Source of the DNA: Kolteria novifilia
Lineage (GTDB): Bacteria; Planctomycetota; Planctomycetia; Kolteriales; Kolteriaceae
DNA length: 64,000 nt
Assembly (NCBI GenBank): GCA_007748055.1
Contig: CP036279.1
Coordinates: 7,068,001-7,132,000 of the forward strand
Reading direction: 5' to 3'
This document shows positions 8,698 to 17,396 of this stretch, one piece after another; the first letter of the stretch is position 1; every line of letters begins with the position of its first letter. Position numbers and translations under genes: made by a program. Under the pieces are notes generated by a model. That model ran no database searches. It was given only the letters and a program-made list of their open reading frames with translations, and was not told the origin of the DNA.

Positions 8698-9424
8698 GTT
8701 GCTGCCCGTCGGGGCGATCATGCGGGAGGATCTTCGCCAGACGCTGCGCCACTGGGCGTTCATCGCGTGGGCGGTCCTTTCGATCCTGGTGACCATCCTC
8801 GGCTTCGCGTCGGCCTCGGGCGACGCCGCGACCGGCGCGATGACGACCGCGCACTTCGCGGCTCGGCTGCTGACCTACCACATCCTGCTCTGGGCGGGTT
8901 TCGCGATCGCGCTGGGGGCGAGTTCGCTGCCGTCGGAGAGCCATCTTCTCGGCGACGCAATCCTTTGCCGAGGCATCAGTCGGTGGCACTACTTCGTCGG
9001 CAAGTGCGCCGCGCGGACCTCGGCGGTGCTGATCCTCTTCGGACTGCTGACCGTTCCCGCGATCGCGCTGGCGGCGGTCCGCTTCCCCAACGACATCGCC
9101 TGGAGCGGCGTGGGGGTCTCCCTGTTCCTCGTGGGGACACTGATGGCCGGGCTGACGCTCGTGAGCGCCTCCGCGGGCGTTTGGTTTCGCAGCCCCTTGA
9201 TGAGTGTCGCGGCGGCGTTGATGGTCCTCTACGGCTTCGGGATCGTCGTCACCTCGCTTGAGATCGAAAGCCTCTCGCCCCTCGTCCTCGCCTATCACCT
9301 TCCCGAGATCCTTCGCGGCTCGACCGAGGCCTTGGCGTCCCATCATCTGGTCCCGACCTTGCTCATCGGCGCGGGTGTTTCGCTGCTCGGCTCGCTGATG
9401 TGCTTCGCGCAGAAGGATGTGTGA
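8660..9424 (+). CDS. ABC-2 type transporter permease
   Basis: A 254-residue membrane protein with about six hydrophobic segments (for example HWAFIAWAVLSILVTILGFA, SAVLILFGLLTVPAIALAA, LVPTLLIGAGVSLLGSLM), the layout of an ABC-2 permease. It overlaps the ATPase gene by 38 bases. GTG 8660 is preferred because GAGGGGAG lies just upstream; ATG 8639 is possible. The last 70 bases of this gene are the left edge of a 254-bp tandem repeat, so two further copies of its C-terminal coding sequence lie downstream as non-genic remnants. The cargo is unknown. Confidence 0.8.
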   Translation: MDSPVLINPWWTRLLPVGAIMREDLRQTLRHWAFIAWAVLSILVTILGFASASGDAATGAMTTAHFAARLLTYHILLWAGFAIALGASSLPSESHLLGDAILCRGISRWHYFVGKCAARTSAVLILFGLLTVPAIALAAVRFPNDIAWSGVGVSLFLVGTLMAGLTLVSASAGVWFRSPLMSVAAALMVLYGFGIVVTSLEIESLSPLVLAYHLPEILRGSTEALASHHLVPTLLIGAGVSLLGSLMCFAQKDV

Positions 9425-10109
9425 GGTCTCAGGGCGATCCATGGCACTGAATCGAGCCATCGCAACCGGCAGTCTCATTCTCTTCGGCTAGCCCCGGTTG
9501 CTCCGCTACCGGGGTGGCGCAGCCACAAGAAGTCGCGAATGACGGTTGAACTCAAAGACAATGGCGACAACGCGGTGGAGGTGTCCGCCCCAGACTTCCC
9601 ATCATCCCGACCTTGCTCGTCGGCGCGGGGGTTTCGCTGCTCGGCTCGCTGATGTGCTTCGCGCAGAAGCATGTGTGAGGTCCCAGGGCGATCCATGGCA
9701 CTGAATCGAGCCATCGCAACCGGCAGTCTCATTCTCTTCGGCTAGCCCCGGTTGCTCCGCTACCGGGGTTGCGCAGCCACAAGAAGTCGCGAATGACGGT
9801 TGAACTCAAAGATAATGGCGACAACGCGGTGGAGGTGTCCGCCCCAGACTTCCCATCATCCCGACCTTGCGCGTCGGCGCGGGGGTTTCGCTGCTCGGCT
9901 CGCTGATGCGCTTCGCGCAGAAGGATGTGTGAGGTCCCAGGGCGATCCATGGCACTGAATCGAGCCATCGCAACCGGCAGTCTCATTCTCTTCGGCTAGC
10001 CCCGGTTGCTCCGCTACCGGGGTGGCGCAGCCACAAGAAGTCGCGAATGACGGTTGAACTCAAAGATAATGGCGACAACGCGGTGGAGGTGTCCGCCCCA
10101 GACTTCCCA
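9351..10109 (+). repeat. Three-unit 254-bp tandem repeat capturing the permease 3' end
   Basis: Units begin at 9351, 9605 and 9859 with TCCCGACCTTG and have an exact 254-base period; the last ends at 10109. Each holds the final ~23 codons of the permease gene plus its stop, then a block with the palindrome B hairpin. Remnants read PTLLVGAGVSLLGSLMCFAQ and PTLRVGAGVSLLGSLMRFAQ in units two and three. Only a few substitutions separate the units, indicating a recent or homogenised duplication. Confidence 0.95.
9492..9514. repeat. Palindrome B in reverse orientation (also at 9746 and 10000)
   Basis: The hairpin CCCCGGT-TGCTCCGCT-ACCGGGG is present once per 254-bp unit, at 9492, 9746 and 10000. 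It follows the permease stop by about 65 bases and could terminate or stabilise the ABC transcript, but no T-run follows it. Confidence 0.65.
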
Positions 10110-10122
10110 CGTGCTGCGCACG

Positions 10123-10533
10123 CCCAGGTGGAATCAACCAACCCTTTCAACATCGCTTCGCGATCGGTTGAGCAAAGGGTGTTTGCCGGCAACGTCCCCA
10201 AGGGACGCTGGTTGCGGTATCTACTCCGCCTCCCTGGACTCCAACGACGGCATCCGATCTCCAGAGCCGCGAAGCGGCGGAGTTGAGTAGCCAGGGTTGG
10301 CAACCCCTGGAAATGATGCCGATCCATACATGAAGCCCCCAAAAGGGCGCAGGTGGTTCGAAGGCTACCGTCACCACCTTCGGGGCTCGAACCAAATCCC
10401 TTCAAAACCAGGGATTGAAATCCCTGGCGAGTAACCGTCGCGGCTGAGGCAGTTTCGGACCTGTTGGCAGATCAGAATCGATCGCCTAGGCGACCAATGG
10501 CAATGTTGAAAGGGTTGGCGGAATCAACCTGGG
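10123..10533. repeat. Inverted repeat pair bounding palindromic stretch
   Basis: Bases 10123-10153 and the reverse complement of 10503-10533 agree at about 27 of 31 positions, sharing CCAACCCTTTCAACAT. Between them lie two strong hairpins: CCAGGGTTGGCAACCCCTGG at 10291 and the perfect palindrome CCAGGGATTGAAATCCCTGG at 10408. There is no coding content, so this could be a small non-autonomous element, although no target-site duplication was found. Confidence 0.5.
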
Positions 10534-10570
10534 CAACCCTTGGGGAAGTAGGAGACGACAAACCAACCGC

Positions 10571-10606
10571 AAAAACGCGAACATGCCCACGACAAAGGTG
10601 GGCATG
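10571..10606 (-). terminator. Candidate intrinsic terminator of rpsD
   Basis: On the minus strand, 31 bases after the rpsD stop, a 9-bp perfect stem (CATGCCCAC/GTGGGCATG, 7-base loop) is followed after six bases by TTTTT. The spacing is longer than in a textbook terminator. The left arm also resembles dispersed element C. Confidence 0.55.
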
Positions 10607-10636
10607 CAGGCAAATCGGTTGGTTGGTGCCGGCGAA

Positions 10637-11242
10637 CTAGCGCGACATGAACTCGACGACGAGTCCGACTTCGATCGGCAGGCTGACGTCGGCGGGCATC
10701 GGGTAGCCGCTGACGATGACGCGGAGGTGCTCCGGCTCGGCGTTGAACCAACCGGCCGGCTCGACCCGCTCGGTCTCGGTCACGTCGCGGTACATGTTGT
10801 GGAGGTTCTTGCGCTCGCGGACGGTGATCACGTCGCCGGGCCGGACCAGGGCGGACGGCTTGTTCAGCTTGACGCCGTTGAGCTTGAAGTGGCAGTGAAC
10901 GATGCCCTGGCGAGCCTGCGGACGGCTGTGAGCTAAGCCCGCGCGGCGGATGACGTTGTCAAGCCGACGCTCGCAGAGGAGCAGCATCAACTCTCCGGTG
11001 TTGCCCTTCATGCGGGTGGCCCGCTCGAAGTACCGGCGGAGCTGCTTCTCGCTCAGCCCATAGTAGTGCTTAATCTTCTGCTTTTCCGCGAGGCCGAGGG
11101 CGTAAGTCGACTGCTTCCCGCGCCGGGTGAACATGCCCGGGGGATAAGGACGCCGCTCGAGCGACCGGACCGCCCCGGACGACTCGTAAACCTGGGCATT
11201 CAATCGACGGTTGATTTTCGCTTTCGGGCCCGTGTACCGCAT
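10637..11242 (-). CDS. rpsD: 30S ribosomal protein S4
   Basis: A 201-residue ribosomal protein S4, a primary 16S rRNA-binding and assembly protein. Recognisable parts are MRYTGPKAKINRRL at the N-terminus, RRPYPPGMFTRRGKQSTYAL, and the S4 RNA-binding domain (ERRLDNVIRRAGLAHSRPQA, residues ~90-155). It is the zinc-free form: there is no CxxC cluster at the N-terminus. It stands alone rather than in the alpha operon with rpsM, rpsK and rpoA, as is often seen for S4 outside proteobacteria. No strong ribosome site precedes ATG 11242. Confidence 0.97.
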   Translation of the reverse strand: MRYTGPKAKINRRLNAQVYESSGAVRSLERRPYPPGMFTRRGKQSTYALGLAEKQKIKHYYGLSEKQLRRYFERATRMKGNTGELMLLLCERRLDNVIRRAGLAHSRPQARQGIVHCHFKLNGVKLNKPSALVRPGDVITVRERKNLHNMYRDVTETERVEPAGWFNAEPEHLRVIVSGYPMPADVSLPIEVGLVVEFMSR

Positions 11243-11693
11243 ATTCGCTTCGCTCGCTCCACTTGCGGGTCAGCAACGTCGCGACCTCAAAGCACTGAGA
11301 GATCGCGAACTGGGAAACATCTTGATCTACGTATTGAAGAGGGCGAATTCAAGGGAACTCGCCAAAGGATTGCCGTCCAACCTCTTGTTGGAACCGACTC
11401 AGTCTCTGCGTCCCCCCTTTTCCAAGGGGGCAGCGATCGGAATGGCCTTCCGACAATAGGGCACACGTTCCGCCCCAGCATCGTCGGAAGAGCGTCCCAG
11501 GACGGTTGATCCGTTTTCCCTTGGGACCTATCCATAGATAGTGAAGAGGCGTCTCGATGTCGACCAGACCGGTCGCCGAGAGGCAACATTGTCGATCCGC
11601 TGGCTGAACCCCGGCTGGCCCGTTCTCTCCAACTGTTGTCGTATCAAACCCTTACGCCTCCCCCAACGGGACGACGCGTGGGGAGTCCAGAAA
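11243..11693. other. Divergent intergenic region between rpsD and miaB
   Basis: This 451-base gap holds the presumed promoters of rpsD and miaB. The only structure noticed is a hairpin of the dispersed D type (CCCCCTTTTCCAAGGGGG, 11413-11430). No tRNA or leader RNA is evident. Confidence 0.5.
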
Positions 11694-13130
11694 GTGGTGG
11701 CTCCGGTGGACAGCAATCAAACCGCAACCCGCAAGCTCTACCTCGAAACCGTCGGCTGCCAAATGAACGTGCTCGACAGCGAGCTAGTCGTCGGCGGCCT
11801 GCGCCAGGCGGGCTACGAACTGACGCACAACGCGAAAGAAGCCGACACGATCCTCTTCAACACCTGTAGCGTTCGCCAGCATGCCGAGGACAAGATCTAC
11901 AGCGCCCTGGGTCGACTCAAGCGAGCCAAGAACCAACGCCCCGACCTCGTCATCGGCGTTCTCGGCTGCATGGCCCAAAAGGACCAACAGAAGATCTTCT
12001 CCCGCGCCCCGCACGTCGATCTGATCTGTAGCCCCGGCCAACTGGCCCGCGTGCCGGAGATGATCGACGAGGCCCGCACCAGCCGCCGACAGCTTGCCGC
12101 CCTGGGCCTCGGGCGCAAGGAAGGGCCGACGCTGCAGATCCTCGGCAGTTTCGAAAGCTACGACCCGTTGCGCGAGCCGGGACTTCGGCCAACGCCATTT
12201 CAAGCCTACGTGCGGCTCATGATGGGTTGCGACAAGTTCTGCACCTACTGCATCGTGCCGATGGTGCGGGGGCCGGAACAGGGCCGGCCGCCGGAGTCGA
12301 TCGTCGAGGAAGTCCGCCGACTCGTCGGAGAGGGCTGCCGCGAGATCACCTACCTGGGCCAGACCGTCAACAGCTACAAGTATCAGCACGAGGATGGCCG
12401 GACCTATCGGCTATCGGACCTGCTGGCGATGGTCCACGACTTCGAGGGGCTCGATCGCATCAAGTTCATCACCAACTACCCGAAGGACATGACCGACGAC
12501 TTGCTGGAGGCCGTTCGCGATCTGCCGAAAGTCTCGTCGTACCTCCATGTCCCGTCGCAGTCGGGATGCGACGAGGTGCTCAAGGCGATGAAACGGGGTT
12601 ACACCGACGGCGAATACCGCGAAATGCTCCACCGGATCCACGAAACCATTCCCGACGCGGCGGTTTCGAGCGACTTCATCGTCGGCTTCCCCGGAGAGAC
12701 CGACGCGTCATTCGAGAAGACTTGCGACCTGGTGCGTGACGCCCGCTTTAAGAACTCGTTCATCTTCAAGTACAGCCCCCGCGAGGGAACCAAGGCCTTT
12801 CCGCTCCCCGACGATGTCCCCGAGGATGTCAAAAAGGAGCGAAACAACGAACTGCTCGCCATCCAAAGCGCGATCAGTGCCGAGGACAACGAGCGTTTCG
12901 TCGGCCAGATCGTCGACATCCTCGTCGAGGGCCCAAGCAAGACGTCGCTGAAAGTCGACGACGAGTCGCCTGTCCGGCAGATGTCCGGCCGCACCCACAA
13001 CGACTACATCGTCGTCTACGAGGGCAACCAGCGGCAAGCGGGGCAGATTCTCCCGGTCCGCATCGTCGACGCGACCCCGCACACCCTCTTCGGCGAAGTC
13101 GTCACCCACGAACTCGTCTCGATCGGCTGA
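11694..13130 (+). CDS. miaB: tRNA-2-methylthio-N6-dimethylallyladenosine synthase
   Basis: A radical-SAM methylthiotransferase that converts i6A37 to ms2i6A37 in tRNAs reading UNN codons. The UPF0004 domain carries three cysteines for the auxiliary 4Fe-4S cluster (VGCQMN, NTCSVR, LGCMAQ; residues 22, 58 and 92). The radical-SAM motif CDKFCTYC follows at 179-186, and a TRAM domain ends the protein (~410-478). The length of 478 residues is normal. GTG 11694 is chosen because GGGGAG precedes it by eight bases; GTG 11697 or 11706 are alternatives, and the frame further upstream lacks MiaB-like sequence. It is probably monocistronic. Confidence 0.95.
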   Translation: MVAPVDSNQTATRKLYLETVGCQMNVLDSELVVGGLRQAGYELTHNAKEADTILFNTCSVRQHAEDKIYSALGRLKRAKNQRPDLVIGVLGCMAQKDQQKIFSRAPHVDLICSPGQLARVPEMIDEARTSRRQLAALGLGRKEGPTLQILGSFESYDPLREPGLRPTPFQAYVRLMMGCDKFCTYCIVPMVRGPEQGRPPESIVEEVRRLVGEGCREITYLGQTVNSYKYQHEDGRTYRLSDLLAMVHDFEGLDRIKFITNYPKDMTDDLLEAVRDLPKVSSYLHVPSQSGCDEVLKAMKRGYTDGEYREMLHRIHETIPDAAVSSDFIVGFPGETDASFEKTCDLVRDARFKNSFIFKYSPREGTKAFPLPDDVPEDVKKERNNELLAIQSAISAEDNERFVGQIVDILVEGPSKTSLKVDDESPVRQMSGRTHNDYIVVYEGNQRQAGQILPVRIVDATPHTLFGEVVTHELVSIG

Positions 13131-13185
13131 GGTCTTGCGATAGATTTCGCCATCCCTGAGTGGCCCCGAATCAAAGGCGTTTCCC

Positions 13186-13256
13186 GCATGCCCACGGCGA
13201 GTGTGCGCATGGCACCCGAGAGACTTTTGGTCAATGACCTGACCAATCAGCACCGA
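13186..13256. repeat. Dispersed element C, copy 2 (long form)
   Basis: About 70 bases starting GCATGCCCACGGCGAGTGTG and running through ATGGCACCCGAGAG and AATGACCTGACCAATCAG. It aligns along its length with 17223-17290 and lies in the gap between miaB and the phzF-like gene. Confidence 0.75.
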
Positions 13257-13379
13257 GTCCAGTGATCGGTCGAGTGCCTGCGGAGGGAACCTTGAGCGCC
13301 GGCGTCGTGTCGTGTCATTGTCGCACCACCTGGAGGTAGCGACTGCCACCCCCGTCAACACGATGCGCCGAGGATCACC

Positions 13380-14186
13380 ATGCCTGACGACTCCGTTCCG
13401 CTTTTTCTGGTGGATGCGTTCACGCCGAGTCCCTTCGCGGGCAACCCCGCGGGAATTTGCCTCCTTCCCCATTGGTTCGAGGAGCGTCAACTCCAAACCA
13501 TCGCAATGGAGATGAACCAGTCGGAGACGGCGTTCCTCGTCGGCGAGGGCAATCGCTACGACTTGCGCTGGTTCACGCCGACGTCGGAGGTCGATCTCTG
13601 TGGTCACGCGACCCTCGCCTCGGCTCACCTTCTGTGGGAAGAGGGGCTCGCGGACGGAGATCAGGAGATTCAATTCGAGACGCGAAGCGGCCGGCTCACC
13701 GCGTACCGACGTGAAGATGTGTACGAACTCGACTTCCCCGCAGATGTAGTAGAAGAGACGTCGCCTCTGGATGGCCTGCTGGAGGCGTTGGGCGTGTCGG
13801 CTCGTTTCGTGGGCCGGGCGAAGTTCGATCTCCTCGTGGAAGTCGGCACGGAAGCGGAACTGCTTCAGATTGCCCCCGATTTTCGCCGTTTGGCGAGCAT
13901 TCCGACGCGAGGCGTCATCGTGACGTGTGCCTCGGAGCGTCCCGCATTCGACTTTCTCTCGCGGTTCTTCGCACCGGCGTTCGGCATCGACGAGGACCCG
14001 GTGACGGGCTCCGCGCACTGTTGTCTCGGGCCGTTCTGGGCCGAACGACTCAATCGGGAGGTGGTTCGGGGTTACCAGGCTTCTCAACGAGGAGGTGTCG
14101 TCTCCGTCCGCGTTAGGGGGCCACGGGTCTTGCTCGGCGGGGAGGCGGTGACGGTCCTCCGCGGAGAACTGCCTCCACTCGCGTGA
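13380..14186 (+). CDS. PhzF family isomerase
   Basis: A 268-residue PhzF-family protein (diaminopimelate-epimerase-like fold). The catalytic glutamate is in MNQSETAF (Glu49), and the two-fold repeated glycine/substrate loops DLCGHATLASAH and DEDPVTGSAHC are intact. PhzF in phenazine producers isomerises trans-2,3-dihydro-3-hydroxyanthranilate, but most family members, as here, occur without phenazine genes and have unknown substrates. ATG 13380 is preceded by GAGG at a suitable distance. The neighbours give no pathway clue. Confidence 0.88.
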   Translation: MPDDSVPLFLVDAFTPSPFAGNPAGICLLPHWFEERQLQTIAMEMNQSETAFLVGEGNRYDLRWFTPTSEVDLCGHATLASAHLLWEEGLADGDQEIQFETRSGRLTAYRREDVYELDFPADVVEETSPLDGLLEALGVSARFVGRAKFDLLVEVGTEAELLQIAPDFRRLASIPTRGVIVTCASERPAFDFLSRFFAPAFGIDEDPVTGSAHCCLGPFWAERLNREVVRGYQASQRGGVVSVRVRGPRVLLGGEAVTVLRGELPPLA

Positions 14187-14322
14187 GACAGGAACCCGAT
14201 GACGGAAGTTCCGGGGCCAAAACCTTTTGAGAATCACGAGCCATCATCTATTCTGATCATTGGGGAAACACGTACTCACGCGGCCGCGTCCAGGCCTCCA
14301 TTCTTCCTGGGGGAAACCGATC

Positions 14323-15394
14323 ATGCTCATTTCTCGGCGTCGAGGGTTTACCCTCGTCGAGTTGCTCGTCGTCATCGCCATCATCGGCGTCCTGGTCGCG
14401 TTGCTTCTTCCGGCAGTGCAGCAAGCGCGCGAAGCCGCTCGCCGTTCGCAGTGCTCCAACAACATCAAGCAGCTCGGGACCGCACTGGCAAATTACCACG
14501 AGACGCACAGCATCTTGCCCCGCGGCAATTTCGAGAAAGGCAACTACGTCGCTGGAGACGGGAATTGGTCGTACAAAGCGTTCTCGGCTCACGCAATGCT
14601 GCTACCGTTCCTCGATCAGGAACAGATCTACAATCGGTTCAACTTCGATCTCAACGTCGAGGAAGCTCCCAACAACCGTGTGCGAATGGCCCAAATTCCG
14701 ACCTTCCTCTGCCCATCGGACACCAATCGCATTCCCAACACCAGTGTCGGCAGCCGCAACCATGGCCCGGGCAACAGCTACGTCTTCTCCGCGGGTCCAT
14801 CGGTCTTTTTGTTTTCCGGGAACCACCGGCGGCCCGCCCATGCCAACGATCGTCAACCAGGCCCACCAGGTCGGGATGTTCAACTATCGGGTGGCGGTCT
14901 CCTACCGCGACATCACCGACGGATTGAGCAAGACGATCGCCGCGTCGGAGCTGATCCATGGCGACGGCGAGAACTCAACCTACACGCACGGCGATCTCGT
15001 TCGCGGTGCCGCGAGGCCCGGCGGCTTCCCCCATTCGTTCCCGACCACGGCTCAAATCGATGCGTGGGGAGCGACAGCTTCCTCGCGTACGGGGGTGACC
15101 GGCACCGGATCGCCGCGCGGCGATACCGGGGCGAACTGGGTGCGTGGCGAACTGAGCCAGACGATCTTCAACACCCTGTTGACCCCGAACTCACCGAGCC
15201 CTTCTTGCATCATCTGCTCGTCCTGTAGCGCCAGCGACGGGTACGGCATGATCGCGGCGCGCAGTCGGCATCCGGGCGGCGTTCACGTCATGATGGGGGA
15301 CGGGTCGACGCGGTTTGTCTCCGACACGATTGATGGCCAGACCTGGCAGTTCCTCGGCTCGGTCAGCGACGGCGAGATCGTCCAGGACTATTGA
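14323..15394 (+). pseudogene. DUF1559 pilin-like protein, frameshifted at a T-run
   Basis: The N-terminus [20 protein letters not shown] is a type IV prepilin cleavage/methylation signal followed by the DUF1559 segment [20 protein letters not shown]. The C-terminus has the family tail HPGGVHVMMGDGSTRFVSD. The halves are in different frames: the first reads through GPSVFLF, the second continues [15 protein letters not shown]. Removing one base from the T-runs around 14805-14822 restores a continuous protein of about 356 residues. It is either a recent inactivation or a homopolymer sequencing error. These proteins are abundant in planctomycetes and presumed pseudopilins. ATG 14323 gives the shortest prepilin leader. 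Confidence 0.85.
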
Positions 15395-15485
15395 GCGGCC
15401 GGGGAGGACATCGCGACGCGTGGAGCTTCGGGGAAACATTGCCTTCTTCGTATGCGTACGCGAGCGCCATCCGAGGGAGGCCTAC

Positions 15486-15509
15486 GCGAGCGTGTGCAGG
15501 GCACCCGGA
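15486..15509. repeat. Degenerate dispersed element C
   Basis: GCGAGCGTGTGCAGGGCACCCGGA resembles the middle of the longer C elements at 13186 and 17223. It lies in the gap between the DUF1559 gene and the convergent histidine kinase. Confidence 0.4.
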
Positions 15510-15551
15510 ACCCGGAGACTGCGGGGCGCTAGCCACGATCCGAGCACGCCC

Positions 15552-16946
15552 TTAGTTCTCGTGCTCGTCGAGCTCTTCGGGGGCGTCGGGGAAGTGCCGT
15601 TGGCGCAGGGGCAGCCGTAGCGAGAAAGTGGTCCCTTTACCGATCTCCGTTTCGAAGTCGAGCCGGCCATCGTGCTGCTCGACGATCCGCCGGGCAATCG
15701 CCAGCCCGAGCCCCGTCCCCTCGCCGACCCCCTTGGTGGTGAAAAACGGATCGAAGATCATGTCGTGGATCTTCGGATCGATTCCCGGACCGTTGTCGGC
15801 GATCTCCACCAAGGCCCCGGTCTCGTCGGCGTCGAGACGGACGCGCACCTCGCCGTGCGTCCCCACCGCCTGAATCGCGTTGGAGATGAGGTTCATCAAC
15901 ACCTGGTTGATCTGTCCGCCGTTGCACTCGATCAGCGGACAGTCCTTGAGTTCGCACGTCAAGTCGACATCGTTCTTCCGCATCGGGCGCAACATCACCA
16001 GCGTCGAGTCGATCCCCGCCTTGAGATCGAACATCGTCAGGTTGTCGCGACTGTCGACACGGGAATAGTCCCGGAGTGTCGAGATGAGTCGGCTGATCCG
16101 CTGCATCCCACCGCGGGCCGAATCGACCAGCCCGCGAATCTCGGTGGCCGCCTCGTCGGCGCTGAAGCGGTCGCGAAGCTGCCGCGACTGTTCGGGGGTC
16201 GCTCCCGAGGATTGGGCAAGCTCGTCACACGCGGCGGTGTAGCCGACCAGATCGTCGACGTCTCGGACCATCGCCGCTAGGTTGGTGATCACGAAGGCGA
16301 CCGGATTGTTGATCTCGTGGGCGAGCCCCGCGACGATCTGGCCGGTGGTCGCCATCTTCTCGGTATGGACGAGGAGGGCCTCGGCATCCTTGAGCTCGGC
16401 GTAGGCTCGCGTCAGTTCCTGATTGCGTTCCTCAAGCTCCTTGGCCTGCTCGGCGAGTAGCTTCGCTTGGCGGGAACGCTCTTCCTCGGCGCGAACCCGG
16501 GCGGTGACATCGGCGAAAATGCCAATGAGCCCAACCACGGTTTCTCCATCGAGTACGGGAGCCTTGGTCACCTCGACGTAGCGAATGAAGCCACCGACGC
16601 CGTGATGTTCGATGAGGGTCACGGTGCGTCGACTCTGCATCACGCGTTCGTCGTCGGCTTGGTACTTCGAGGCGAGATCCTCGGAATAGAGATCGAAGTC
16701 GGTCTTGCCGATCAACTCGTCGGGACTGGCGCCGACTTCGGCGGCGAAGGCCTCGTTGACGCGAACGAAGCGTGAGGCGCGGTCCTTGAGAAACGCCTTC
16801 TGCGGTAAGCTGGCAAGGAGCAGTCGATGGTCGTGATCACTGTGGCGAACCCGATCGAGTTCGGCTTCGAGTTCGCGAATGCGCTCGCGCAAGGCTTCCG
16901 GACTGTCGAGAGCGTCGGTCTCCCCTTCGCGCATCGCCCCGGACAT
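15552..16946 (-). CDS. PAS-domain sensor histidine kinase, cytoplasmic
   Basis: A 464-residue histidine kinase without membrane segments. A short coiled coil (~16-40) leads into a PAS domain (~40-150, ending GLIGIFADVTARVRAEE). A second coiled coil follows, then HisKA with phospho-acceptor H210 in GLAHEINNPVAF, and an HATPase_c domain with N-box NLISNAIQAV, G1 DNGPGID, F-box FDPFFTTK and G2 GEGTGLGL. ATG 16946 is chosen over an upstream start because AAGGGA precedes it. No response regulator is adjacent, so it is an orphan kinase. It is convergent with the DUF1559 gene. The signal is unknown. Confidence 0.9.
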   Translation of the reverse strand: MSGAMREGETDALDSPEALRERIRELEAELDRVRHSDHDHRLLLASLPQKAFLKDRASRFVRVNEAFAAEVGASPDELIGKTDFDLYSEDLASKYQADDERVMQSRRTVTLIEHHGVGGFIRYVEVTKAPVLDGETVVGLIGIFADVTARVRAEEERSRQAKLLAEQAKELEERNQELTRAYAELKDAEALLVHTEKMATTGQIVAGLAHEINNPVAFVITNLAAMVRDVDDLVGYTAACDELAQSSGATPEQSRQLRDRFSADEAATEIRGLVDSARGGMQRISRLISTLRDYSRVDSRDNLTMFDLKAGIDSTLVMLRPMRKNDVDLTCELKDCPLIECNGGQINQVLMNLISNAIQAVGTHGEVRVRLDADETGALVEIADNGPGIDPKIHDMIFDPFFTTKGVGEGTGLGLAIARRIVEQHDGRLDFETEIGKGTTFSLRLPLRQRHFPDAPEELDEHEN

Positions 16947-17396
16947 CTGATTCCCTTTTTCTTCCCGAGCAAGATCGAACGATTTGATGTGCCTACCATT
17001 TCCGACGAACGCCTCAGTCGGGCTGAAGCGGCCGAAAGCCACTCCTCCCACCCTTTCGTCGGCCATGCCGTCTCTTGTTGTAACGTTCCCGGCGTGCAGT
17101 TGCGACAGGAGCTTTGCCTATGAAGACCGAATACTCCTCTCCTAGTGACCAGATCGGCAAGTTTGCTGAATGAAACCTCGTTCCCAATCGTGCGGAAGTG
17201 TGCAGGATCAGAGGCGCCGCCCGCATGCCCACGGCAAGCGTGGGGATGGCACCCGAGAGTCTCTTGGGCGATGAAATCACCGATCAGGGCAATAGTGCTC
17301 TGCTCCAACTTGAAGTTGGTGTTCGTGCAACCCCAACCCTTTGTCACTGGCTGACAAGCAGCCCGTGACACCCCAAAAGGTAGATCGACCAGCGCA
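16947..17396. other. Intergenic region upstream of the histidine kinase
   Basis: This 450-base gap holds the kinase promoter region and dispersed element C at 17223-17290. Nothing else is recognised. Confidence 0.5.
17223..17290. repeat. Dispersed element C, copy 3 (long form)
   Basis: GCATGCCCACGGCAAGCGTG followed by GGATGGCACCCGAGAG and GATGAAATCACCGATCAGGG. It aligns with 13186-13256 with scattered substitutions, concentrated in the right half. Confidence 0.75.

Larger units (their letters stand above)
9425..10636. other. Gene-free repeat and palindrome region
   Basis: About 1.2 kb without a credible gene. After the 254-bp repeat come hairpins at 10291-10310 and 10408-10427, a 31-base inverted repeat pair at 10123-10153 and 10503-10533, and the rpsD terminator candidate. 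Minus-strand open frames that recur every 254 bases are products of the tandem repeat. Confidence 0.75.

Noticed and set aside
9351-10109. CRISPR array
   Set aside because: The units are 254 bases with no unique spacers and include the end of a coding gene; no cas genes are present.
9475-10405. Three related minus-strand open frames beginning MRLPVAMARFSAMDRP or ending alike
   Set aside because: They repeat every 254 bases, so they are products of the tandem repeat rather than a gene family.
13380-14186. Phenazine biosynthesis locus
   Set aside because: Only a PhzF-family isomerase is present; no other phenazine genes are near.
16712-17371. A longer protein reading through the region upstream of the histidine kinase
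   Set aside because: It runs out of frame through the kinase 5' end and through dispersed element C, whose translation creates spurious similarity to frames near 13.2 kb.
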